Below the pieces are notes generated by a model. The model ran no database searches, was not told the origin of the DNA, and was given only the letters and a program-made list of their open reading frames with translations. The translations under genes and the position numbers were made by a program. Of a stretch of 15,272 nt of DNA, positions 7,201-14,807 are shown one piece after another (within the stretch, counting starts at the first letter, position 1; the number at the start of each line of letters is the position of its first letter). Source of the stretch: Baffinella frigidus (lineage: Eukaryota; Cryptophyceae; Cryptomonadales; Baffinellaceae); the NCBI GenBank assembly GCA_026770585.1, contig MU647653.1:47432-62703 (forward strand). The letters run 5' to 3'.

Positions 7201-8778
7201 AGGCAAGGAATTACGTCAGCCAGTCAGCCAACCCATGATGCAGTTGTGGAGGCAGGTCACTCAGTCAGCCAGCCAGGCTGACTTGACTGGTCAGTCACTC
7301 AGCCAGTCAGTCACTCAGCCAGGCTGACTTGACTCGTCAGTCAGAAAGCCAGTGATTCGTGTGTAGGCCGGAGGGGTCTTGGGGAGGGGGCCGCACCTGG
7401 AGGAGACCGGTGTACACGGCCATGTTGGCGGGCGAGCCGGAGTACGGCTGGACGTTGACGCCCCACTTCTCGGGGGTCAGGCGCATGGCGGCGCGCGCGC
7501 GGTCCTGCGAGAGAGGAGGAGGAGCGTGTGGTGAGTACGGGGATGCAACACCGCTGCCACCACAGGTCAACATTCAGAAGAGGGAGGGGGGATCAGAAGA
7601 GGGGAGGAGAGATGCATGGGTGTGGGGTTGTGCGGGGCGCGGTGTGGGGTTCAAGCTGGCGACTGGTCAGGATGCGCGACACACAGAGGAAAAGGTCGTG
7701 CGCACTGTTTGTGACACCCACAGCAGGGTGTCGCTCGCACCTGGCACATGGTCTCGATGACGTCGACGTTCTCGTTACCGCCGTAGTAGCGAGCGCCCGG
7801 GAGGCCCTCCGAGTACTTGTTCGTGAAGCACGAGCCGTTGGCCTCCATCACGCCGGCGGAGGTGAAGTTCTGCGCAGGCAGGTAAGGTAGGTCAGGTCAG
7901 TCAGCCGCCGGGAGGGTGGTCAAGAGGTCATGAGGTCAGGATGCCAGGCAGGCAGGTGAGGAGGTCACGTCAGTCAAGCATGTCAGCCAGTAAGTGGTGA
8001 GGTGCCTCCATCACCCCCGCAGGAAGTTCTGACAAGGGCATCTGAATTCAGATACTCGTGGTTTTGCGCCATTTTGGTGGTTCTGCGCTCAAGGACAAAG
8101 TGTGCTGTGTCAGCTGTCCGTCGCCGGCGCGTGTGTGGAGTTGTCTGCGGGGGAGAGGGGCGAGATCGAGCTGTACATGCGCGATCCGTGCGCAACGACC
8201 CAGCGCAAACGCCTACAGCGGAATCGCGTACTGGCCCCACAGCAGGCATCCCTTCATTTGTTCGCAGAGGACACTCCAGCGATCAAGATACGAGTGTGGG
8301 GCTGCGCGAAGCAGTGCCACACACTTCTGCCCGCGCCATCACAAGTATGTAGCGGTGCGGGATGTCCCTAGCAGATTCCTACAACTTGACTGCCGTCCGT
8401 CGCCAGCTACTGCGAAATCGCAAAGATACACGCCCACAATCACCTGCAAGGAATTTCGTTCGGTGCGAGCGAGGCGCTGCCGCTAGCGGAGACCTCGGGC
8501 CAGAGCTCACCCGCACACCATGCATAGGCGGCAAAAAGGTGTGCGGGGGGGTACGGTGGGCCCCAGGCGCGGGCCCAGCCCACCGCAACTAACGGCCGTT
8601 GTGTCTTATGAGGCACAAGACTCGGCGACAGAGGAGGAGGGGGTTCGGGGGGGACCTCGGAGGCGATGAGCTCGAGACCACGCCATTGGCGGTTCTTCTC
8701 CTTCTCGATGAGGCTGAGGACCTCGGGGTCGCACTCAGAGAGGGGCTGGAGCGCCCAGGGGAACATAGGGTTGGCCAT
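4272..8778 (-). CDS. SHMT: Serine hydroxymethyltransferase, cytosolic-type, eight exons
   Basis: PLP enzyme converting L-serine and tetrahydrofolate to glycine and 5,10-methylene-tetrahydrofolate in one-carbon metabolism. Exons, in gene order: 8778-8656, 7869-7741, 7504-7397, 7101-7013, 6643-6472, 6284-6152, 5726-5656, 4838-4272. All introns are GT-AG, and the phases join to 463 residues plus TAG, normal for the cytosolic form. Motifs: LELIASENF (36-43), [14 protein letters not shown] (61-74), YSGSPAN (105-111), VDMAH with PLP-contacting Asp215 and His218, STTHKT with the Schiff-base Lys244, [11 protein letters not shown] (280-290), and [14 protein letters not shown] with substrate-binding Arg near 383. 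The start ATG lies in a good Kozak context (GGACCATGG), and no clear transit peptide precedes it. Introns 1 and 7 are about 800 bp and hold repeats and an element B. The gene appears intact and functional. Confidence 0.97.
4979..5012 (-). repeat. Decayed copy of the exon 8 acceptor junction in SHMT intron 7
   Basis: AACACGGCGTGGAGGGTGCA here resembles AACACCGCCTGGAGGGTGGA at the true junction (4832-4851). The copy spans exon start and splice acceptor. The match is about 17 of 20 bases and then fades, so descent from the junction is likely but not certain. Confidence 0.5.
5044..5157. mobile_element. Palindromic element, family B, inside SHMT intron 7
   Basis: Left end CTAGCGCTGCCTCAGTCGGG and right end CCCAGACAGAGCTAG are inverted. 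An internal hairpin, GGTCTCCTC with GAGGAGACC, lies at about 5115-5137. At 114 bp it is shorter than copies 369 and 9604 and probably carries a deletion. It is spliced out with the intron, so insertion was tolerated. Confidence 0.65.
5330..5367 (+). mobile_element. Family B end fragment in SHMT intron 7
   Basis: TAGCTCTGCCTCATTCAGGG followed by GACCGACTATTGCCAAG matches one end of family B; no partner end is found nearby. Just downstream, at 5401-5445, a 21-bp unit (ATGGTGGCCCCACTCTCGGA) is present twice. Confidence 0.55.
5515..5644. repeat. Two-copy 65-bp tandem repeat near the SHMT intron 7 donor
   Basis: Two diverged units each begin GAGCCA, contain GGTGGG-GTCGTCAA or GGTGGGCGTCAAC in the middle, and end AGTTAACAGTGT. 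The second unit stops about 11 bp before the exon 7 donor at 5655. Confidence 0.7.
5759..5785 (-). pseudogene. Exon 6 remnant C in SHMT intron 6
   Basis: On the minus strand the stretch reads T-T-S-T-T-H-T-T, matching the PLP-lysine motif S-T-T-H-K-T of exon 6 with the lysine changed to threonine. The nucleotide match centres on GTGTGCGTGGTGGAGGT. It is the shortest and most decayed of three remnants. Confidence 0.55.
5925..5970 (-). pseudogene. Exon 6 remnant B in SHMT intron 6
   Basis: The minus strand reads [16 protein letters not shown] then a stop. This aligns with [15 protein letters not shown] of exon 6. The catalytic lysine is replaced by asparagine, so inclusion would truncate and inactivate the enzyme. 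Confidence 0.7.
6009..6066 (-). pseudogene. Exon 6 remnant A in SHMT intron 6, lysine motif kept
   Basis: The minus strand reads [16 protein letters not shown] and then G-P-R-S-G-I. It matches exon 6 closely over more than 20 residues, lacking only T-L-R after the lysine. It lies about 90 bp downstream (in gene direction) of the true exon 6 donor at 6151. Confidence 0.8.
6661..6815. repeat. Two-copy tandem repeat in SHMT intron 4
   Basis: GACCAGTGTGTGTCTCCCCA plus AACCGTAGGGT near 6669 recurs as GACCAGTGTGTGCCCACCCA plus AACCGTAGGTT near 6744. Each is followed by a G-rich tail (GGGGACAGGGTTAAGG or GGATAGGATAGGGTTGAGG). The first copy lies next to the exon 5 acceptor. Confidence 0.75.
6888..6950 (-). 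pseudogene. Exon 4 remnant in SHMT intron 4
   Basis: This matches the donor side of exon 4 (7007-7073), for example GGTGTAAAAGCCGTGGGT against GGTGTAGAAGCCGTGGGT. The minus strand reads [13 protein letters not shown] then a stop, against [13 protein letters not shown]. The duplication crosses the splice site, and the copy keeps GTAAGC where the true donor is GTACGC. Confidence 0.85.
7140..7352. repeat. TCAG-rich degenerate repeat in SHMT intron 3
   Basis: CAGTCAGCCAG-type units recur many times, including two copies of GCCAGGCTGACTTGACT. A similar style (CAGGCAGG, GTCAGTCAGCC) is seen in intron 1 at about 7874-7990. Between 7226 and 7250 lies AACCCATGATGCAGTTGTGG, a likely copy of the exon 4 acceptor end (ACCCATGATGCGGTCGTG at 7081). 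Confidence 0.7.
7997..8034 (-). pseudogene. Exon 2 acceptor-end remnant in SHMT intron 1
   Basis: GCCTCCATCACCCCCGC followed by AGGAAGTTCTG matches GCCTCCATCACGCCGGC and AGGTGAAGTTCTG at the start of exon 2 (7850-7872) with a small gap. The rest of intron 1 (8035-8655) shows no recognised gene; it contains a GC hairpin at about 8557-8585. Confidence 0.6.
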
Positions 8779-9480
8779 GGTCCTTTGGTGAAGATGAGAA
8801 ACTTTCCACGAGAATCCTGACCCGAAAAGATATTCTCTTTGCCTACAACTCGTTTTATCCAATGCAACAACGTTTTAATTTGTACTTACCGGTACAAAGC
8901 GAAAGCAGATAACGCGATCACGTATTTTAGTACTTTTACGCGTGGTGTAAACTGGGCACAAAACCTCTACAAGTCCCCTTAGGGCCTTTTTAGCAAATTT
9001 GCCGTGGTCAACAGCCGGCAGACACCCACAAACGAAACCGCGCCCGCCATTTCATGAAGGTTTTCGTGAAACGTTGCGTCTTTTTACATAAAGAAACCAA
9101 GTTTGAGATGTGTATTCGAAATTATCAGAAAACATCGAAATGTGTCTTCTTTATCTCGAAAAAGGTGCCCGTGTAGTCGTGAAACGTTGTGAAAGTGTGT
9201 GTATGATGACCAAATTTGGCGTCAGAACCTTGGAAGTTCTGTAGCTCTTTTCGCCACCGGGGCGGTAGGGGCTTGTTTCCCCAGCGTGGCGTCGCGAACG
9301 TGCTGCGATCAGCTGGGATGGTGCACTCCGAGGAGGGAAGCCAGGGTGGGCAGCGGGACTTCCTCAGTCTGAACCGGTCAGCTCTCATGGCCGAGTTGCA
9401 GAAACCTCATCAGTGCTGGGGGACGCGAAGGGTCAGGGAATGGCTGAGCTGGGGGGTTTGATGTTGGCAGGACGCATCGC
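8779..9480 (-). promoter_or_regulatory. Presumed 5' UTR and promoter region of SHMT
   Basis: This stretch is clearly more AT-rich than the coding DNA and has no convincing gene on either strand, which fits a 5' flank. On the gene strand CCGGTAAGT at about 8891 is a good donor sequence and GGGTCAG ending at 8817 a possible acceptor, so a 73-base 5' UTR intron is conceivable. I see no definite TATA box. Confidence 0.35.
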
Positions 9481-9487
9481 AACGCCC

Positions 9488-9532
9488 GCCCTGCGAAGTT
9501 CGACTTCTCCAACCCTGCGAAGTTCGACTTCT
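9488..9532. repeat. Short tandem repeat CCCTGCGAAGTTCGACTTCT
   Basis: Two nearly identical 23-bp units in a row, each with the near-palindromic GAAGTTCGACTTC. Confidence 0.8.
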
Positions 9533-9603
9533 TCAGAAAGCAAGCTCACAGCCCTCCCGGACCTATCGGTCGATTTCTGCCAGGGAGATGAGGACGTCTA
9601 ATT

Positions 9604-9734
9604 TAGCTCTGCCTCAGTCCACTTGGGCTCAACAATCTGGTGAACCCGGGCTCTTGACTGCTCCGCGGTTGACGGATGTGTACCGCAAACCCAGCACGCC
9701 AACTTGAGAACAGTCGGCCAAGGAGGCAGAGCTA
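9604..9734. mobile_element. Palindromic element, family B, full copy (131 bp)
   Basis: Left end TAGCTCTGCCTCAGTCC and right end GAGGCAGAGCTA are inverted. The inner blocks CTCAACAATCTGGTGA, CCCGGGCTC, GTTGACGGATGTGTACCGCA and CCAGCACGCCAACTTGAG match copy 369-504 in the same order. Confidence 0.8.
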
Positions 9735-9889
9735 GGACATCCTGTTGCGGACCTACGTCGGGACGGGCGTGGATGGAATTACGGGCGCTGCATTCTCGTG
9801 TCCTGTCAGTGTGAACGTTGACCCGCGGAGGTTGTCGGCACCAGGGACGACACCCACCACCGCACATGGTTACACCAGGGAATTGCTGA

Positions 9890-10051
9890 GGCGGGTCCGT
9901 GAGAAGGTTGATAAACTATGATCGCTACCTCACGGCTCCGAGAGTAATAAAGAAGACGAAACACCGCAGGCAATGGAACCAGAAAGAGCTGGCGCGGCTG
10001 GACCTGCGGCAGGAGGGCCTGGCAAGCAACGGCAAGAATGACGCGATCGAG
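9890..10051 (+). pseudogene. Open fragment with SAP-like motif
   Basis: The plus frame from 9890 after a stop to the TAG ending 10054 has about 53 codons without ATG. It contains K-K-T-K-H-R-R-Q-W followed by E-L-A-R-L-D-L-R-Q-E-G-L-A-S-N-G-K-N-D-A-I-E-V, which fits the SAP DNA-binding helix-turn-helix pattern (L..L...GL...GK...I). The frame ends exactly where a family B end (TAGCTCTG) begins, so the element probably truncated a former gene. The upstream spacer 9735-9889 has no recognised feature. Confidence 0.35.
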
Positions 10052-10350
10052 GTCTAGCTCTGCCTCACTCGGGTTCAACGATTATCTCATGTTGACATGT
10101 TGGGTGTGCGGTACACATCTGTCTAACGTTGGGTGTGCGGTACACATCTTTATAACTCTTCCTGCCGTTGTAAGCAACGGCAAGAATGACGCGATCGAGG
10201 TCTAGCTCTGCCTCACTCGGGTTCAACGATTATCTCATGTTGACATGTTGGGTGTGCGGTACACATCTGTCTAACGTTGGGTGTGCGGTACACATCTTTA
10301 TAACTCTTCCTGCCGTTGTAAGCAACGGCAAGAATGACGCGATCGAGGTC
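10024..10350. repeat. 148-bp tandem repeat, two full units plus a partial third
   Basis: AAGCAACGGCAAGAATGACG occurs at 10024, 10172 and 10320, exactly 148 bp apart. The first two units look identical by eye. Each joins the last codons of the SAP-like fragment to the left part of element B, and ends CCTGCCGTTGT, which can pair with the GCAACGGCA start of the next unit. Within a unit, GTTGGGTGTGCGGTACACAT is itself doubled. Confidence 0.95.
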
Positions 10351-10497
10351 TAGCTCTGCCTCACTCGGTTTGACTGACTTTTCTCACGTCGACATGCTGG
10401 GTTTGCGGTGCAACCCCGTCAACTTTTAAGCGGAAAAGAGCCCGGGCTCGCCGAATTAGGTGGCCCAAAAAGACTGAGAGACCGCTAAGAGGTGACG
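10351..10497. mobile_element. Palindromic element, family B, copy after the tandem array
   Basis: The left end TAGCTCTGCCTCACTCGG is followed by CATGCTGGGTTTGCGG, CGTCAACTTTTAAGCGG and AAAGAGCCCGGGCTCG. The right end AGACTGAGAGACCGCTA is mutated. The spacer from 10498 to 10611 shows nothing I recognise. Confidence 0.7.
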
Positions 10498-10611
10498 AAA
10501 GTCCCCCACAAGGCACCCGGCGTTGACCAGATGGGGATGTTCCACCTGTAGTACATTTCACCGAAATCCTGGTGTGGTCAGTCCTAGCCGTCTCAACGCC
10601 CGCACCCCACA

Positions 10612-10662
10612 CCCAAACCCAAACCCAAACCCAAACCCAAACCCAAACCTAAACCTCGAAAT
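10612..10662. repeat. CCCAAA hexamer array
   Basis: About eight six-base CCCAAA units, a contracted version of the CCCTAAA heptamer. A second short array with CCCCAACCCAAA units lies at about 10724-10800. Confidence 0.85.
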
Positions 10663-10999
10663 AATCCAGTGTCCATACCGGGAGGGCTAGGAGGGCAGTT
10701 ACCAGGTAGAGTTCGCAACGCCCGAACCCCAACCCCAAACCCAAAGCCGTCGCAATGCCCGAACCCCAACCCCAACCCAAACCCAAACCCACACCTAACC
10801 CTCGACCTGATCCAGTGTCCATACCGCGCACTCCCAAAAGGGTCGACGTTCGGAGTTCCCCTCCCAACGAGACCTACCCGTCTGCCAGCCAGAGAAGGAA
10901 GAGGGGCTCGTTTCTTAAGGCGCATACACTATTGTGTCGCTCAACTCAACTCAAGGCTTAGGACCGAACCATCTCGTCAACTTAACCAGTGCGTCAACT

Positions 11000-11144
11000 T
11001 ACCACCAACCCTCACGGGAGGACCAAATCGTCGATTTTGAATCCTTGGTTTTTCCTGGGCAGACCCCCTTTTTCGGGGGGTCTGCCCAGGTAAATTGAAG
11101 GTTTGAGAATCGACGATTTGGTCCTCCCGTGAGGGTTGGTGGTA
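11000..11144. mobile_element. Long nested palindrome with 41-bp near-perfect arms
   Basis: The left arm TACCACCAACCCTCACGGGA, then GGACCAAATCGTCGATT, is matched in inverted form at the right by AATCGACGATTTGGTCC and TCCCGTGAGGGTTGGTGGTA. A second hairpin sits inside: CCTGGGCAGACCCCC with GGGGGTCTGCCCAGG at 11054-11090. It has no coding capacity and only one copy is seen here. It resembles a foldback MITE. Confidence 0.8.
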
Positions 11145-11295
11145 CGAGGGCCACCCACCGTGCATGTCGCAAACCTGAACCTCGACCGAATCCAGTGTCC
11201 ATCCCGCGTGCTCTCCAAAGGATCGACGTTCGGAGTTCCCCTCCCAACCCAATGGGTCTTCTCGCAACCATCCCGCCGCGAAGACAGTCAGTCCC

Positions 11296-11394
11296 CCTTA
11301 CACCCTACACCCTACACCGTATACCCTACACCCTACACCCTACACCCTACACCCTACACCCTACACCCTACACCCTACACCCTACACCCTACAT
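11296..11394. repeat. CACCCTA heptamer array
   Basis: About fourteen CACCCTA units with very few changes, the same variant as the array in the Roadblock-like gene's intron at 1922. Confidence 0.95.
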
Positions 11395-11481
11395 TCATGA
11401 CCCGTTCGGAGGTCGTTGGGAGTTCCCCTCCCAACCCAGTGGGTCTTCTCACAACCGTCTCGCCGCGAAGACAGTCTGTCC

Positions 11482-12002
11482 CCCTAAACCCTAAACCCTG
11501 AATCCTGAATCCTTATCCCTAGCCCCTAGATTGATAAATCCTGAACCCTAGCTCCTAGGTTCGGAGTTCCCGTCCCAACCTAGTGGGGGGGGTTGCAACC
11601 GTCTCGCCGCGAAGATCGTACACCCTAAACCCTGACTGAACCCTGAACCCTGAACCCTGAACCCTGAACCCTATACCCTGAACCCTGAACCCTGCACCCT
11701 GCACCATGCACCATGAACCATGAACCATGAACCATGAACCATGAACCGTAAATGCTAAACCCTAAACCCTAAACCCTAAACCCTAAACCCCAAACCCTAC
11801 GCCCTAAACCCTAAACATTAAACCCTCACCCCTAAACCCTAAACCCTAAACCCGAACCCCCAAACCCCAAACCCCAAACCCTAAACCAGAAGTTTAAATT
11901 CAAAACCTACCCTCAAACCCTAACCCCTACCCCCTCAACCCTCAACCCTAAAACCCAAACCCTAAACCCTCAACCCAAACCCCTAAACCCTAAACCCTAT
12001 AC
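11482..12002. repeat. Long degenerate CCCTAAA array with variant blocks
   Basis: About 500 bp of seven-base units interrupted once by a subtelomere-like block (11559-11620). Variants are grouped: CCCTGAA at 11632-11690, CCATGAA at 11705-11750, CCCTAAA at 11756-11860, then mixed CCCCAAA and CCCTCAA. From 12003 to 12341 I see no gene. Confidence 0.9.
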
Positions 12003-12341
12003 AGGGCAAGCTACAATCTCAGGGTGGGGCAAAACGCTGGCGTGGGACCACCTCTCGTCCTTCTCCGGATGGCAGACTGACCGCCAGGGCACCGCGCGGT
12101 GCGTGCCCTGCATAAGTTGTCGCGCTGGTCAAGTTGACGACCTGGTTGGGTCCTCGGTGCCCGTTTAATACCGGAAGTCTATGCGAGCGGTGGACCTTTT
12201 TGGACGTGACTCTGGTACAAACAAAACATTGCATCCCTTGCTTTAAAAGGGTTGTAAAGTCCTATGGTGTAAGGTGTGCACGTCTGCCGCGTCCAAAAAA
12301 AATCTCCTTCAAACGTTGGCGTGCGGCGTTACCTTCGCCAA

Positions 12342-12523
12342 GGACTACCACGCAAGAGTGTAGGGCTCACCTGGGAAAACAAGTCAGTTCACACGGAATT
12401 TGTACCAACTTCCCGAAATTTCGATTTTTTCTGGGGAGAATGTCCACTTATGAACTTAAAAATAGTCAGATCTGACTATTTCTCCTGTAAGCCAGTCAGC
12501 TCTACACTCTTGCGCGGTAGTCC
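12342..12523. mobile_element. Element family D, copy 1 (inverted ends, about 180 bp)
   Basis: GGACTACCACGCAAGAGTGT at the left matches ACACTCTTGCGCGGTAGTCC at the right in inverted form, with one mismatch. Inside, GGGAAAACAAGTCAGTTCAC and the following A/T-rich stretch are shared with the copy at 13146. It has no transposase. Confidence 0.8.
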
Positions 12524-13145
12524 CCCAGCTTCCATGTCAACTTACCCCGCTCGTCAACTTAAAGTGCGTCCACGAAGCCCAGTACATCTCGTCTCACCTC
12601 GCCCTCTCGTCGCGGTCGTGTTTGTCAATGTATTCACCCCCGATTTTCCCGCGTTCAGGTTGGGTGCGTCAAACGTATCGTTCGAGCCCGCCTACGGGCC
12701 AGACCCGCTCGGCGTCTCGCTGTCAGCAAGAGGCGCTTCACAAGGCGGGTGCGTGATCCGACCTGCTTACTTCCATCCGACCTGCTTACTTCATCTGACC
12801 TGCTTACTTCCAGGACGTGACTGTCGTGTATGTCGTGTTTACTGCAGGGACGCGACTGCCGAGACGCCCATCTCTGCTTGACTGAGCAGTCGCGGGCGTC
12901 GTTCAACACACTACTTTATTCCCGAGGCGGGCCCTTCCCAGGACTCCGTCCTCATAGCGTCTTGGTCACCCACCAGCAACCCGTTGAATCTTCTAACCGG
13001 ATCGGGCGCTGTAGTAAATTTCAGCTAAACCCACGAAATCTCCTGGGTCTCTCCCGTCAGCATATCGAGGACCCTAGGGTTTCCTACCGTAGGCTCCTAC
13101 GAATAAAACAAAAACAAAAAATCATTCTCCGATCTTGCAAGGATG
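12524..13145. other. Spacer between family D copies, no recognised gene
   Basis: A plus-strand frame runs from 12276 to 12881, but it crosses the family D element and shows no motif, so I do not call it. Three tandem units of about 18 bp, GACCTGCTTACTTC, lie at 12758-12811. Confidence 0.5.
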
Positions 13146-13311
13146 CCACGCAAGAGTGTAAGACTGGCCTGGGAAAACAAGTCAGTTCACACGAAATTTG
13201 TATCAACTTTCCGGAATTCCGATTTTTCTCGGCGGAGAATGTTGACTTGTGAACTTTTCAAACTAGCCAGGTTTTTACTACACGGCACTCTGCCCTCCAC
13301 TCTTGCGTGGT
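13146..13311. mobile_element. Element family D, copy 2
   Basis: CCACGCAAGAGTGTA on the left and CCACTCTTGCGTGGT on the right are inverted ends. The inner block GGGAAAACAAGTCAGTTCAC and the next 50 bases align with copy 1; the right halves have diverged more. Confidence 0.8.
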
Positions 13312-13429
13312 GCGGCAAAAGCTGGTATGGGGTGCTGTTGGACTGCATCAGTTGCTTTACAGTAAGGCATGTTACAGTGGCGTTGCGCCACCCTCTCTTT
13401 CTCTCGGAGCAGGTGGGGGGGGGCGGGTC

Positions 13430-13722
13430 TAAACCCCAAACCCTAAACCCTGGACCCTGAACCCTAAACCCTAAACCCTCAACCCTAGACCCTAAACCCT
13501 TAACCTTTAACCCTAAACCCTAAACCCTAAACCCTAAACCCTAAACCCTAAACACTAAACCCTGAACCCTAAACCCTGAACCCTGAACCCTAAACCCTAA
13601 ACCCCAAACCCCAAACCCCAAACCCCACACCCCAAACCCCATACCCCAAACCCTAAACCCTAAACCCTAAACCCTAAACTCCAAACCATGAACTCCAAAC
13701 CCCAAACCTAAACCCTAAAATC
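13430..13722. repeat. Degenerate CCCTAAA telomere-like array
   Basis: About 290 bp of CCCTAAA units with CCCTGAA and CCCCAAA variants; the purest stretch is 13510-13550. Unique sequence on both sides marks it as interstitial. Confidence 0.95.
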
Positions 13723-13852
13723 TCGGTGTGCAGGTGGGGGGGAGGGGGCCCGGTAATGATGGTGCACCGTCCTCAGGGAGAATACCATGGGGTGAGACCC
13801 CTCCTCCTTCTCTCTCTCTTCTCCCACCCGGCGGGTACGCTAGCGACATTCC

Positions 13853-13993
13853 AGCTCTGCCTCACTCGGGTTAAACGACCATTCTCAACTTGACATGCTG
13901 CATTTGCTGTACAATACAAATCCGTCTTTTTGGCGCGGGAAAGAGCCCGGGCTCGACAAATCGGTGAGCCCAGAAAGACTGAGACAGAGCTAG
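13853..13993. mobile_element. Palindromic element, family B, full copy
   Basis: AGCTCTGCCTCACTCGGG at the left and AGACTGAGACAGAGCTA at the right are inverted ends. The interior has CAACTTGACATGCTGCATTT, AATCCGTC and AAGAGCCCGGGCTCG in the family order. Confidence 0.8.
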
Positions 13994-14036
13994 ATATTGA
14001 ATTTGGTGAGCCCAAATATACTGAGACAGAGCTAAA
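13994..14036. repeat. Tandem duplicate of the family B right end
   Basis: TTGGTGAGCCCAAATATACT plus GAGACAGAGCTAAATATTG repeats the preceding 42 bp (CGGTGAGCCCAGAAAGACTG onward, then CTAGATATTG). This is a local slippage or duplication product. Confidence 0.75.
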
Positions 14037-14075
14037 TATTGCTCCAAGAGGGGTTGAAAGTGATGCCCTGGGGTG

Positions 14076-14240
14076 TGTCGTTAACGGGAGTGCGGCAGTC
14101 GGGACGAGGGGGGGGGGTACCAACCCGTTGACCGGCTATTCGTAAGTTGACATGCTGCGTTTGCGGTACACATCCGTCAACTTTGGACCTCGGCAGGTGG
14201 TTAACGGGAGTGCAGCAGTCGGGACGAGGGGGGGGTATGC
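14076..14240. repeat. Duplicated block around an internal family B fragment
   Basis: TTAACGGGAGTGCGGCAGTC plus GGGACGAGGGGGG occurs near 14080 and again near 14200 (GTGCAGCAGTC). Between them, 14120-14185 holds a B fragment (GTAAGTTGACATGCTGCGTT, then TGCGGTACACATCCGTCAAC). A related stretch, TATGCTAGCGGCCGCTTCGG, is at about 14450, matching TATGCCAGCGGCCGCTTCGT at about 14236. Confidence 0.7.
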
Positions 14241-14567
14241 CAGCGGCCGCTTCGTTGGCGGGTATGACATACCCCCATTTAGGACCTTGAGGTGTGGTTC
14301 CCGACTTAACTGATCACCGTGTACGAGCCAGATTTGCAAGATATCGACGGCACCATCCGATATGTAGTGTTTTTCCCTATAGAGCGCGCTGCCTAGGCTC
14401 CGCAGAGCGTGTGGCGTGTTTGGTAATGATGGGTGGGCGAGGGGGGGGGTATGCTAGCGGCCGCTTCGGTGGCGGGTACCTACCTGCTCACACCATGGTT
14501 CAAAACGGGGGTCCAGAACCTGTCAGATTTCGCGTTGGATCGGATGGTACGGAATCTCATCCGGTCC

Positions 14568-14706
14568 GGTATTTAAATTAAATGCTCGGGAGTTCCCAAA
14601 ATGTACGAAAATTACTACACGTGATCTTTCGGACACGACTCTTTTTTCGCTTGTGTAGTAATTTTCGTTGTATGGGGAACTCCGCCGAGCATTTAAATTA
14701 GATACC
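14568..14706. mobile_element. Long AT-rich palindrome, family F
   Basis: The left arm GGTATTTAAATTAAATGCTC, then GGGAGTTCCC and GAAAATTACTACAC, is mirrored by GTGTAGTAATTTTCG, GGGGAACTCC and GAGCATTTAAATTAGATACC. Arms of about 55 bp surround a short loop (about 14621-14650). No coding capacity. It is probably a further foldback element family. Confidence 0.8.
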
Positions 14707-14807
14707 TGGCGGGATTAAATCCTGGTCAACGTGGGAACTTTCGTGCGTGGCCTTCGGGGTAACCACGGGATGAAGCAGCCTTGCTCACTTTCCCCAGCCG
14801 GCTGCTC

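Larger units (their letters stand above)
10655..11620. repeat. Subtelomere-like unit repeated between telomere-like arrays
   Basis: A block with ATCCAGTGTCCATACCG occurs near 10667, 10810 and 11190. A second block with GTTCGGAGTTCCCCTCCCAA occurs near 10849, 11229, 11411 (altered) and 11559. In the last three it continues with GTGGGTCTTCTC or a variant and CGCCGCGAAGA. Each of these is followed directly by a CCCTAAA or CACCCTA array. Confidence 0.75.

Noticed and set aside
7140-7352. CRISPR-like array
   Set aside because: The TCAG-rich repeats are irregular, lack unique spacers of constant length, and lie inside a eukaryotic intron.
7505-7740. Exon 2 copy in SHMT intron 2
   Set aside because: Only an N-V-D-like match of about nine bases near 7570, too weak to call.
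10593-10925. Gly-Leu-rich minus-strand frame
   Set aside because: It is a translation of the CCCAAA-type arrays.
12276-12881. 201-codon plus-strand frame
   Set aside because: It starts at GTG, crosses a family D element and shows no domain or codon bias typical of the real genes.
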